This document shows positions 16,510 to 24,157 of a DNA stretch of 64,000 bases, piece by piece. Location of the stretch: assembly GCF_001592105.1 (NCBI RefSeq), contig NZ_BCWE01000004.1, positions 124,001 through 188,000 on the forward strand. Reading direction: 5' to 3'. The translations under genes and the position numbers were made by a program. The first letter of the stretch is position 1. Each line of letters begins with the position of its first letter. The notes beneath the pieces were generated by a model. It saw only the letters and a program-made list of their open reading frames with translations, was not told the DNA's origin and made no database searches. This stretch comes from Desulfolucanica intricata (lineage in GTDB: Bacteria > Bacillota > Desulfotomaculia > Desulfotomaculales > Desulfofarciminaceae).

Positions 16510-18450
16510 GTGAGTCAAACAGAACATAACCGGCCAAAGCAAATGAGGAAGATTATCCTTGCAGGTAATCCCAATGTTGGTAAATCGGTGATTTTTAATG
16601 TTTTGACCGGAACTTATAATGATGTGGCAAATTATCCAGGGACTACTTTGGATGTTACCTGTATTCGTTTCGGTCAGGATATTTTAAGTGATACCCCGGG
16701 CATTTACGGATTATCTTCTTTTAATGAGGAAGAACGGATAGCCCGGGATATTATTTTACAGTCGGATATTGTAATTAATGTTGTAGATTCTGTTCATTTA
16801 GATAGAGACCTTTTCTTAACCCAACAGATTATAGATACCGGAATACCTGTAATCGTGGCCTTAAATATGTTTGATGAGGCGCGGCGATATGGCCTTGAGA
16901 TAGATATAAAATTATTGGAAAGGCTTTTGGGTGTACCGGTAGTTCCTACCGTAGCCGTAGGAAATAAAGGTATTGACAAATTAAAAACAAGGCTGAATGA
17001 GGCCCGAACCGGAAAAATTGATCCCGAGTTGGTGAAGTTACTGGACAAAGCTCCGGCCGGAGTATCTCAGGGTGAGTACTTATTGGTCCTGGAGGGAGAT
17101 GCAGAAGTAGCCGGGCGGTGCGGCTTACCCCCCGGGAACTTAATTGATGAAATTTATAATCTCCGCCGTAAACGAGTAAATCAGATAGCTAATCAGGTGG
17201 TCAATAAGGATACCGGTCAAATACCTTTTAGCACAATGCTGGGAAGGCTGTTGATACAACCTATAACAGGAATTCCAATTTTAATTTTAACACTTTTGGC
17301 GATGTATCAGCTAATTGGTGTGTTAATAGCCCAAAATGTTGTCGGTTATACGGAAGAAGTGATCATGGGAGGATATTATGAGCCGGCGGTGCGTTCGTTC
17401 GTCGGGCAATATATTAAACCCGAATCTTTTTTAGGTATTATTCTTACCGGCCAATTTGGGGTTTTAACTATGGCTGTTACTTTAATATTTGGTTTATTAC
17501 TGCCGTTGGTAGCCGGTTTCTTTTTGGTTTTTTCACTGGTGGAGGACTCCGGTTATCTTCCCCGGATAGCCACTCTTTTGGATAGAATGCTTTTGAGAAT
17601 GGGGCTCAATGGGCAGGCCGTAATACCTTTTATATTAGGTTTTGGTTGTGTGACAATGGCAGCCATAACGACCAGGCTTTTGGGAAGCGATCGGGAAAAA
17701 CGTATTGCTATTTTTTTACTGTGCCTGGGAATACCTTGTTCAGCCCAATTAGCTGTAATTACTACTTTGTTGGTTTCTCTGGGTGGACAATATGTTTTAC
17801 TATTTATCTTAATCATTTTCAGTATTTTTATTGCTGCCGGAAGTTTACTGGGACGTTATTTACCCGGACAATCCAGTCCTTTGTTTATTGAACTTCCGCC
17901 GCTCAGACTGCCCAGTTTAACAAATGTTTTTACAAAGACCTGGAATAAAACTTATAACTTTATTTTAGAAGCCATACCACTTTTTGTAGGAGGGGCGCTG
18001 CTATTAGGAATTCTTGAGGCTACCGGTGCACTGAAAGCAGTTCAGAATGCTCTTGTACCACTTATTGTAGGGTGGCTTAATCTGCCTAAGGAGACAGCTG
18101 CCAGTTTCTTAATGGGTTTTATTCGCCGTGATTTTGGTACAGCAGGAATCATGAGTTTATCGATGCTGCCTGTACAAAAGTTTGTAGCTTTGGTTACCTT
18201 AACTTTATTTGTACCGTGTATAGCTTCCGCCATGGTTTTGTTTAAAGAACGCGGCTGGCGTGAAGGACTGATAATGTGGCTGACAGTGATTTTCCTGGCT
18301 TTCTTTATAGGAGGGACACTGGCTCATTTGTTTGAATTTTTCAGTTCTATGGGGGGAAGTTTAACAATTCCTCTGGTAGCCGGAGCAGTAATGTTAATGC
18401 TGATTATTGCTTTGGTATTTTCACACCGGAAGAGTAGTGTGCAAATATAG
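16510..18450 (+). CDS. feoB: FeoB, ferrous iron transporter with G domain
   Basis: GTP-dependent Fe(II) importer, 646 aa. The N-terminal G domain has G1 GNPNVGKS (about residue 19), the G2 Thr in YPGTTLD, G3 DTPGIYG and G4 NMFD. Two Gate-type membrane halves follow from about residue 250, including GFGCVTMAAITTRLLGS and the later FIRRDFGTAG. The first Gate reads GFGCVTMA rather than the common GFGCNVPA, marking a FeoB subgroup that I associate with anaerobes. The start is GTG. It forms a Fur-controlled operon with feoA; no FeoC is seen. Confidence 0.92.
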   Translation: MSQTEHNRPKQMRKIILAGNPNVGKSVIFNVLTGTYNDVANYPGTTLDVTCIRFGQDILSDTPGIYGLSSFNEEERIARDIILQSDIVINVVDSVHLDRDLFLTQQIIDTGIPVIVALNMFDEARRYGLEIDIKLLERLLGVPVVPTVAVGNKGIDKLKTRLNEARTGKIDPELVKLLDKAPAGVSQGEYLLVLEGDAEVAGRCGLPPGNLIDEIYNLRRKRVNQIANQVVNKDTGQIPFSTMLGRLLIQPITGIPILILTLLAMYQLIGVLIAQNVVGYTEEVIMGGYYEPAVRSFVGQYIKPESFLGIILTGQFGVLTMAVTLIFGLLLPLVAGFFLVFSLVEDSGYLPRIATLLDRMLLRMGLNGQAVIPFILGFGCVTMAAITTRLLGSDREKRIAIFLLCLGIPCSAQLAVITTLLVSLGGQYVLLFILIIFSIFIAAGSLLGRYLPGQSSPLFIELPPLRLPSLTNVFTKTWNKTYNFILEAIPLFVGGALLLGILEATGALKAVQNALVPLIVGWLNLPKETAASFLMGFIRRDFGTAGIMSLSMLPVQKFVALVTLTLFVPCIASAMVLFKERGWREGLIMWLTVIFLAFFIGGTLAHLFEFFSSMGGSLTIPLVAGAVMLMLIIALVFSHRKSSVQI

Positions 18451-18463
18451 AAAAAACCTTTGT

Positions 18464-18490
18464 GAATATTCATAGAATGATGATATAATA
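18464..18490 (+). promoter_or_regulatory. Promoter candidate for the D,D-carboxypeptidase gene
   Basis: GAATA, 15-base spacer, TATAATA resembles forespore sigma-F/sigma-G promoters (GYATA-N15). The same TATAAT could also serve sigma-A with TTGTGA 18 bases upstream. dacF of Bacillus is forespore-expressed, so either reading is possible. Confidence 0.35.
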
Positions 18491-18532
18491 ATATAGTGTG
18501 TTAATAATGAAGCCATTTAAGGGTGGAAAGGG

Positions 18533-19753
18533 ATGCATTTTAAAAAAGCAATAATTGGTTTTTTATGTTTTGTATTTCTAACTGTTATTACGGCTACACC
18601 GGTTTGTGCTGCCGAGCCTCCGAAAATACAGGGACAAGCGGCTGTGCTTATAGATACTCATAATTTACAGGTTTTATATGGCAAAAATATGCATCAGAGA
18701 ATGTATCCGGCCAGCACTACCAAGATTTTAACCGGAATTATAGCATTGGAAAAAGGTAACTTAAATGATATGGTATCGGTAAGCTGGGAGGCTGTAAATA
18801 CTGAGGGTACTCATATCGGCCTGCAGGAGGGAGAGCAGCTTAGTTTAGAAGACTTACTGTATGCTCTTTTGCTTAATTCAGCCAATGACTCAGCTGAAGC
18901 GATTGCAGAGCATATTGGTAATTCAATAAAAGGCTTTACTGATATAATGAATGATAAAGCCCGGGAAATTGGTGCCGTTAACTCTCATTTTAATAATCCG
19001 CATGGGTTACCTGATGATAATCACTATACGACTGCCTATGATTTGGCTTTAATTGCACAGTATGCCATGCAGAATGAAAAATTCAGAGAAATTATTAAAG
19101 TTAGGAATACTACTATTACTCGTGGAGATCCTGATGCCCAGTATCATATATCAAATCATAATAAATTATTAGACAGATATAATGAAGCAACCGGAATTAA
19201 AACAGGCTATACCAATGCAGCGGGGCAATGTCTTGTATCCAGTGCAAAACGGGGTGAAAGGGAGCTAATTGCAGTAGTATTAAAGAGTGAAGGTACTAAT
19301 ATCTGGACAGATTCGGAAAGTTTATTAAGATACGGGTTTGATAATTTTCAGAGAGTGCATTTAATCGGTCAGGGGCAGATAATGACTTGGGCCAAAGTGG
19401 AAAACGGGGAGCAGGCCGGAGTATCGCTGGTAACTGCCGATAATTTCTCCTGGAATGTACCCAGAGGGCATCATAGTGCAATTAGAAATGAGGTTGTAAA
19501 AAACGAAAGTATTGAAGCCCCGGTAAAAAAAGGTCAAAAACTGGGTGAATTAGTATTCAGTGACGGACAAAAGGAACTTGGCCGTGTTGATTTGGTAGCG
19601 AACAAAGATGTTAAACGAAAAGTGTCCGGACAATGGTGGTTTTGGCCTGTTATTTTTATTTCCGGCTTATTTTTACTACGCTTTTGGATACGGTATCGCC
19701 GCCGGAGAAAGCTTTATAGAAGACGCAAATTTTCACCATGGAAAAGTTTCTAG
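18533..19753 (+). CDS. D-alanyl-D-alanine carboxypeptidase (PBP5/DacF family)
   Basis: Removes the terminal D-Ala from peptidoglycan pentapeptides. A signal peptide covers residues 1-27 (cleavage near CAAE). The active-site motifs are Ser61-x-x-Lys64 (PASTTK), Ser116-Ala-Asn118 and Lys223-Thr-Gly (GIKTGYT). A PBP5 C-terminal beta domain occupies about 255-345. A membrane segment at about 365-385 with an Arg-rich tail anchors it. At 406 aa it fits DacF/DacB. It stands alone, and a forespore-type promoter is possible. Confidence 0.9.
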   Translation: MHFKKAIIGFLCFVFLTVITATPVCAAEPPKIQGQAAVLIDTHNLQVLYGKNMHQRMYPASTTKILTGIIALEKGNLNDMVSVSWEAVNTEGTHIGLQEGEQLSLEDLLYALLLNSANDSAEAIAEHIGNSIKGFTDIMNDKAREIGAVNSHFNNPHGLPDDNHYTTAYDLALIAQYAMQNEKFREIIKVRNTTITRGDPDAQYHISNHNKLLDRYNEATGIKTGYTNAAGQCLVSSAKRGERELIAVVLKSEGTNIWTDSESLLRYGFDNFQRVHLIGQGQIMTWAKVENGEQAGVSLVTADNFSWNVPRGHHSAIRNEVVKNESIEAPVKKGQKLGELVFSDGQKELGRVDLVANKDVKRKVSGQWWFWPVIFISGLFLLRFWIRYRRRRKLYRRRKFSPWKSF

Positions 19754-19757
19754 GTTT

Positions 19758-19799
19758 AAAAGCACCTGATCTGCTAAACAAGCAGGTTTGGGTGCTTTT
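19758..19799 (+). terminator. Terminator after the D,D-carboxypeptidase gene
   Basis: Outer stem AAAAGCACC with GGTGCTTTT, inner stem CTGCT with AGCAG, ending in T-rich DNA. It also faces the convergent gene that ends at 19811. Confidence 0.75.
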
Positions 19800-19810
19800 A
19801 CTTTTAATTT

Positions 19811-20734
19811 TTAAGGAATGATTTTTACTAAGAGATGAGCAAACGGACGGATTAAGGGAAGGGCCATCAAGCTTGAAAGCACATTGAAAAGAGTATGCGC
19901 ATTAGCAATTTCACGGGGAAGGTTATCTGCAGTTAATGCCACCAGATCTGCAAACGGATATAATAAGGGTAAAAATAGTAATACTCCAAATACATTCAAA
20001 AGTACATGGGCCATAGCAACTCTTTTGCCGGTTATTGTACCTCCAAGACTGGCTAATACTGCACTGATGCAGGTGCCGATATTGCTGCCCAAGACTAAAG
20101 CAATGGCTGTAGGCAAATCCACCATGCCCTGTCCGGATAGTGTAATTACTACCCCGGTAGTTGTGGCACTGCTGTGAATAAGCCCGGAAAAAAGGGCACC
20201 GGCCAGTACTGCCAGAAGCGGGCTGGACTTAATTGAGGCAAGAAGACTGTTAAACCAGGGTGAATCTTGCAAAGGAGCAAAGGCTTGGGAAATAATGAAA
20301 AGTCCCAAAAAAACCAGACCAAATCCCAATATACCCTGGCCAAGGAAGTAATAAGTACGATGTTTGTGTCCAAAAAACATCACCGTCATTCCCAGTAGCA
20401 CAGCCGGTAGAGCAAGTTTGGTAAGATCTAAAGACATCATTTGAGCAGTAATGCAGGTACCAATATTGGAACCCAAAATAATGCCGATGGCCTGCACAAG
20501 ATTCATTAGACCGGCGTTGACAAAACTTACTGTGAGAACTGTAACTGCAGTACTGCTTTGTACCAGCAGTGTGAGCAGCATTCCCGTCAGGGCAGCCATA
20601 ATTGGGGTTCCTGTAGCAGCAGCCAGAGCCCTCTTAATACCCGTAAGGGCGGCACCCTCCAGACCTCTGCGCATTTTTTGCATTCCGCATAATAATACTG
20701 CCAGACCGGTGCTAAAAAAAATAAACATTAACAT
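19811..20734 (-). CDS. Na/Pi cotransporter family protein, short form
   Basis: PNaS-family membrane protein, 307 aa. It has the paired signatures QSSTAVTVL with GSNIGTC, and HSSATTTG with GSNIGTC, in two inverted repeats. It lacks the C-terminal PhoU domain of the paralogue at 8709-10403. The start is the first ATG, about 10 bases after AAGGTGG. It is monocistronic, between two other single genes. No Pho box was seen, so it may have another substrate or regulation. Confidence 0.85.
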   Translation of the reverse strand: MLMFIFFSTGLAVLLCGMQKMRRGLEGAALTGIKRALAAATGTPIMAALTGMLLTLLVQSSTAVTVLTVSFVNAGLMNLVQAIGIILGSNIGTCITAQMMSLDLTKLALPAVLLGMTVMFFGHKHRTYYFLGQGILGFGLVFLGLFIISQAFAPLQDSPWFNSLLASIKSSPLLAVLAGALFSGLIHSSATTTGVVITLSGQGMVDLPTAIALVLGSNIGTCISAVLASLGGTITGKRVAMAHVLLNVFGVLLFLPLLYPFADLVALTADNLPREIANAHTLFNVLSSLMALPLIRPFAHLLVKIIP

Positions 20735-20816
20735 ATAGGTAGAGCCACCTTTTTAAAATGCCTACTAAAGGATTTATGGTTTTTATGGCCTCTATATGCA
20801 AGGTTTTTTCTTTTTA

Positions 20817-20845
20817 TTGACATAATTTAATAAATTAATTATACT
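20817..20845 (+). promoter_or_regulatory. Sigma-A promoter of fur
   Basis: Exact TTGACA (20817-20822), 17-base spacer, TATACT (20840-20845). The spacer and flanks are an AT-only near-palindrome (TTTAATAAATTAA) that could be a Fur/PerR-type autoregulatory site. Confidence 0.75.
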
Positions 20846-20878
20846 AGTTAAAAGCCCTCTTATTGGGTGGTGTTGAGA

Positions 20879-21328
20879 ATGGAGAAAATTATTTCTCAAG
20901 TAGGTCAAAAACTAAGAGCAAGTGAATACAAGCTTACTACAAGGCGAAAACATATATTGCGAGTGCTTTTGGAAAATAAAGATAAGCACCTAAGCGCAGA
21001 GGAAGTTTATAATTTAGTTAAAGCTGAAGCGCCGGATGTTGGGCTGGCTACTGTATATCGTACTCTGGAGCTGTTTGTGGGGTTTGATATTATTCGGGCT
21101 ATGGATTTTGGGGATGGGCGTAAACGTTACGAGTTTGGTGAAGAAGATGGAGACTGTCACGATCATCATCATTTAATCTGTGAGGAATGCGGGCGAATTA
21201 TTGAAGTAAATGAAGATTTGTTGGAAGAACTGGAAAATAGAATTATCAATGATTATAAGTTTTCTATCACCAATCACCAGCTTAAAATTTTTGGTGTTTG
21301 TGAAGACTGTTTGGCCAAAAGAAAGTAA
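20879..21328 (+). CDS. fur: Fur-family metalloregulator
   Basis: Dimeric winged-helix repressor, 149 aa from the ATG at 20879 (GGGTGG about 8 bases upstream; earlier GTG/TTG codons overlap the SD). The N-terminal DNA-binding domain contains GLATVYRTLELF. The dimerisation domain has the HDHHHLICEECG metal site and a second CxxC (CEDC) for structural Zn. These features fit Fur better than Zur. PerR cannot be ruled out, although a Fur-type target (feoAB) lies 4 kb upstream. Confidence 0.87.
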   Translation: MEKIISQVGQKLRASEYKLTTRRKHILRVLLENKDKHLSAEEVYNLVKAEAPDVGLATVYRTLELFVGFDIIRAMDFGDGRKRYEFGEEDGDCHDHHHLICEECGRIIEVNEDLLEELENRIINDYKFSITNHQLKIFGVCEDCLAKRK

Positions 21329-21368
21329 ATTATTAAAAGTAAATTATAATATGTAAAAATATATTACT

Positions 21369-21392
21369 CATACTAAACTTAGTATGTTTTTT
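21369..21392 (+). terminator. Terminator after fur
   Basis: Palindrome CATACTAA-AC-TTAGTATG followed by six T. Confidence 0.65.
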
Positions 21393-21415
21393 ATTTAAAG
21401 AGGTTTAAAATAAAA

Positions 21416-21437
21416 AAAACACCCTTTAGGGTGTTTT
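21416..21437. terminator. Hairpin between fur and the methyltransferase gene
   Basis: AAAACACCC with GGGTGTTTT, 4-base loop. It overlaps the stop of the minus-strand methyltransferase gene, and a run of A on the plus strand gives the minus transcript its T run. Confidence 0.75.
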
Positions 21438-22374
21438 ATATTTTATCACCAATTATAATTTGTCTGCCACCTACCTCAGCAAATGGTCTAACTGAAAATC
21501 CGGCACTTTCCAGCCAGGTCTTGTATTGTTCAAAAGTCCAAGTTCCCCCATTTTCAGTATTTACCAACATATTAACCGCAAATAGCGCCGCAAATTCGCC
21601 GGTTCCTCTAATCATATCCACTATAGCAATCCTTCCGCCGGGAGACAGTACCTTAGCTGCCCGTTTAAAAAGTTCACGATTTTCTTTTTCACCATAGATA
21701 TGACAGACATTACCAAGATAAACCAGATCAAATGGTCCTTCGGGCAAACCCTTGTTAAAATCCCCTTTTACCATTTTAATCGGTTCACCGGGTTTAAGCT
21801 CAGGTTCCATCATTTCTACAACGACAGGTAAATCCAAAATAGTAACCGAGGCCCCCAGCTTCACAAATTCACGGGCATAGGTTAGGGGCCCACCACCTAC
21901 GTCAAGTACCTTTTTAGCACCAATTTTTCCGTTTAAACAAAAAGTAGTGACCTCGGGTGCACTTTTTTTAGCAATGTGGCTCATTGCGCGAATAAAATTT
22001 TTAGGTGGTCCAATCTTTTTTTCCTTGGGATAAGGTTTGCCGGTTTTTATAGTATCCGCCAGTCCCAACCAGGGTAAAAAAAGATCGTAGGTATGCATGA
22101 AGGCAAAACCCGTATATTTAGGGCTATTAGAATCATAGAACATTGATTGAGCTTCCCCGGTAAGTTTTAAATTTTCGCCGTTGTACTCTAAATATCCGAG
22201 GGCTATCAGCGCTTCGGCCACTGTCCATACTGCACGCGGGTCCGCGTCTATGGTTTTTGCCAAGTTTTCCGGAGAACATTCTTCTTTTTGCAAAGCGTCA
22301 AATAAACCTGTTTTTACCGCAGCTCCCACAATCAGAAACTCTCTGGGTAAGTCAAAGGTATTAATATTTGGCAT
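21436..22374 (-). CDS. SAM-dependent O-methyltransferase (Methyltransf_2 type)
   Basis: 312 aa. The N-terminal winged-helix dimerisation domain (about residues 5-90) precedes a class I Rossmann methyltransferase domain. That domain has motif I KVLDVGGGPLTYAREF (about 155), an acidic loop VTILDLP, and post-I LVYLGNVCHIY. The architecture matches small-molecule O-methyltransferases related to hydroxyneurosporene or caffeate enzymes. The catalytic His of plant members is not clear. It is monocistronic with no pathway neighbours, so the substrate is unknown. Confidence 0.82.
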   Translation of the reverse strand: MPNINTFDLPREFLIVGAAVKTGLFDALQKEECSPENLAKTIDADPRAVWTVAEALIALGYLEYNGENLKLTGEAQSMFYDSNSPKYTGFAFMHTYDLFLPWLGLADTIKTGKPYPKEKKIGPPKNFIRAMSHIAKKSAPEVTTFCLNGKIGAKKVLDVGGGPLTYAREFVKLGASVTILDLPVVVEMMEPELKPGEPIKMVKGDFNKGLPEGPFDLVYLGNVCHIYGEKENRELFKRAAKVLSPGGRIAIVDMIRGTGEFAALFAVNMLVNTENGGTWTFEQYKTWLESAGFSVRPFAEVGGRQIIIGDKI

Positions 22375-22452
22375 TTACTTTCCCCCTCCATATTTTCTAT
22401 AACTTTATCATAATATATATATCCGGGAAAATATCTTTCTTAAAAAAACCAC

Positions 22453-22477
22453 AAAAAAAAACCCACAAAGTGGGTTT
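22453..22477 (-). terminator. Minus-strand terminator-like hairpin
   Basis: On the minus strand AAACCCAC-TTT-GTGGGTTT runs into nine T. It stands upstream of the methyltransferase gene, so it must end some other minus-strand transcript (see the candidate RNA at 22580-22739) or limit read-through. Confidence 0.55.
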
Positions 22478-22579
22478 GTAAGAAGGAATATATGGAGTGA
22501 AAAGCTATTGATAATATAGCATGTTGGAAATAAATTATCTGTCATTTAAGTTACATTACGAAAAATAAATGAAATCGAG

Positions 22580-22739
22580 AAAAAAAATTCCCCAACTTAT
22601 GGGGAAGGGATGAGAAGGTTAATAATATGTCGAACTTTGATGTTCAATTATTAACTAAATATATTGTGCCAGAAAAGTTCGAAAATATCTGTCAGCTCAA
22701 TTACATTTTTAAAAATATTCTTTCTTTCGATTTTGCAAG
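22580..22739 (-). ncRNA. Candidate small RNA with its own promoter and terminator
   Basis: On the minus strand, TTGTAG (22774-22769), a 17-base spacer and TACAAT (22751-22746) form a promoter. The predicted transcript contains a 9-bp perfect stem TCGAACTTT with AAAGTTCGA around a 35-base loop. It ends at the hairpin TTCCCCA-TAAGT-TGGGGAA followed by eight T (22587-22580). No minus-strand open frame explains it. The sequence alone suggests an RNA; there is no family match. Confidence 0.35.
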
Positions 22740-22752
22740 TTCTGTATTGTAA
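22627..22752 (+). CDS. Weak 41-aa frame opposite the candidate small RNA
   Basis: ATG with AGAAGG 8 bases upstream opens a frame starting MSNFDVQLLTKYIVPEKF and ending in TAA inside the aroF -35 box. No family or neighbour supports it. The inverted repeats in the same DNA favour the RNA explanation. Confidence 0.2.
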   Translation: MSNFDVQLLTKYIVPEKFENICQLNYIFKNILSFDFASSVL

Positions 22753-22775
22753 GGCTATATGTAATATGCTACAAT
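22747..22775 (+). promoter_or_regulatory. aroF promoter, apparently bidirectional
   Basis: Plus strand: TTGTAA (22747-22752), 17 bases, TACAAT (22770-22775). Because ATTGTA and TACAAT are inverted repeats, the same DNA read on the minus strand gives TTGTAG-17-TACAAT. Predicted plus start near 22782. Confidence 0.5.
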
Positions 22776-22781
22776 ATATAC

Positions 22782-23037
22782 CAATCTATGTAGGATAGGT
22801 TAGGATGTTTATAGACTGATTGGTAGTTTGGTTGGATGGGTAGGATTAGTTTTGCCCGGTATATTCGTACCAGGCATTAATAAAAGTAGGACGGAAGAAC
22901 GGTAGGGGGGGATAAGTATGCTCTTTTTCAGCTCCGGATAGCACTCCTCTACAAGGAGTGTTTTTGTGTTTTTTTAATCAAAATAACTTCCTAAAAGGTA
23001 ACTTGCTGTATAAACTGTAAAACTAAGGAGGTATACA
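22782..23037 (+). promoter_or_regulatory. Attenuator-like leader of aroF
   Basis: A leader of about 255 bases. It holds a hairpin (22853-22875, TGCC-GGTA with TACC-GGCA). An SD-preceded peptide, MLFFSSG (22918-22941), contains two adjacent Phe codons. A terminator follows: CACTCCT (22942-22948) with AGGAGTG (22954-22960) and a T-rich tail to 22975. GTAGGGGGG (22902-22910), which contains the peptide SD, can instead pair over 9 bp with CTCCTCTAC (22944-22952), breaking the terminator. It suggests control of DAHP synthase by phenylalanine supply. Confidence 0.55.
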
Positions 23038-24090
23038 ATGCTTATAAAATTTGACCGTAGGGCTCCGGAGCAGGATATAAATTTAATATTAACAAAACTT
23101 AATGATGCCGGTTCCAGAGCATTTAGGAGCCGTAGTAACCAAAACCCTGTTATAGTTACCACAGGTAATATCGATATACTTAAAGAGCTTAATTTAGATA
23201 AAATAAATTCTGTTGAAAGAATTGTTGATATATCTACTTCCTTTCAATTAGCCAGTAGAAACTTTAAAGAAGCTAATACTGTAGTTAAAGTAGGGCATTT
23301 AGAAATCGGGGGAGATAAAATACAGGTGATGGCCGGGCCATGTGCTGTAGAAAGCCGGGAGCAATTATTTCAGACTGCACAGCTTGTTAAAGCTTGCGGA
23401 GCTGCCTTACTGCGTGGAGGGGCTTTTAAACCGCGTACTTCACCTTACTCCTTTCAAGGGCTTAACGAGTATGGACTTAAACTGTTGGCTGAGGCCAGAA
23501 GCTTAACCGGCCTCAAGATTGTAACAGAGGTAATGGACACCAGGTCGGTTGACTTAGTTGCCAAATATGCGGATATTCTACAAATTGGTGCCCGGAATAT
23601 GCAAAACTTTGACCTGTTAAAAGAAGTAGGGAATATCAATAAGCCGGTTTTGCTCAAACGTGGAGCCGGTGCTTCCATTGAAGAATGGCTTACCGCGGCT
23701 GAATACATTTTAGCCGGGGGAAATGAAAATGTAATTCTATGTGAACGGGGGGTCCGTGGTGTAAATGAATTTACACGCTACACTTTAGACTTAGCTGCTG
23801 TTCCGGTGGTGAAAAAATTAACCCACTTACCGGTAATTGTAGATCCCAGTCACGGTACAGGTCACTGGCGCTATGTAACTCCAATGTCCCTGGCAGCTAT
23901 CGCGGCAGGTGCAGACGGTCTAATAATAGAAGTTCACCCGGAACCGGAAAAGGCTCTCTGTGACGGTGGGCAGTCTCTAACACCTAAAAATTTTCAGGCA
24001 TTAATGGCCCGTTTAGCTACTTTGAGAGGTATTGTACATCGTGAATTTGAAGAACCTAAAATAAAACTTCAATCGGTAAACATGAATTAA
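23038..24090 (+). CDS. aroF: 3-deoxy-7-phosphoheptulonate (DAHP) synthase, type I-beta with regulatory domain
   Basis: First step of the shikimate pathway: PEP plus erythrose 4-phosphate to DAHP. Residues about 1-75 form the ferredoxin-like (ACT-like) regulatory domain seen in Thermotoga-type enzymes, which mediates Tyr/Phe inhibition. The barrel (about 85-340) has MAGPCAVES, LRGGAFKPRTSPYSFQG, KRG and the metal ligands in CERG, DPSHGTGH and EVHPEPE. Length 350 aa. SD GGAGGT, ATG. It is followed by a terminator and then tyrA. Confidence 0.95.
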   Translation: MLIKFDRRAPEQDINLILTKLNDAGSRAFRSRSNQNPVIVTTGNIDILKELNLDKINSVERIVDISTSFQLASRNFKEANTVVKVGHLEIGGDKIQVMAGPCAVESREQLFQTAQLVKACGAALLRGGAFKPRTSPYSFQGLNEYGLKLLAEARSLTGLKIVTEVMDTRSVDLVAKYADILQIGARNMQNFDLLKEVGNINKPVLLKRGAGASIEEWLTAAEYILAGGNENVILCERGVRGVNEFTRYTLDLAAVPVVKKLTHLPVIVDPSHGTGHWRYVTPMSLAAIAAGADGLIIEVHPEPEKALCDGGQSLTPKNFQALMARLATLRGIVHREFEEPKIKLQSVNMN

Positions 24091-24094
24091 ATTT

Positions 24095-24137
24095 TAAACC
24101 GCCGTAAAACGGTGTAAGGCCGCTAAACGGCGGTTTA
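24095..24137 (+). terminator. Terminator between aroF and tyrA
   Basis: TAAACCGCCG pairs with CGGCGGTTTA. The enclosed region is itself rich in short complementary segments. T-rich tail. Confidence 0.65.
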
Positions 24138-24157
24138 TTTGCAGGGGGAAGTTATAC

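Noticed and set aside
22782-23037. T-box leader for aroF
   Set aside because: No AGGGUGGNACCGCG T-box sequence or specifier-type stem; the peptide/attenuator reading fits better.
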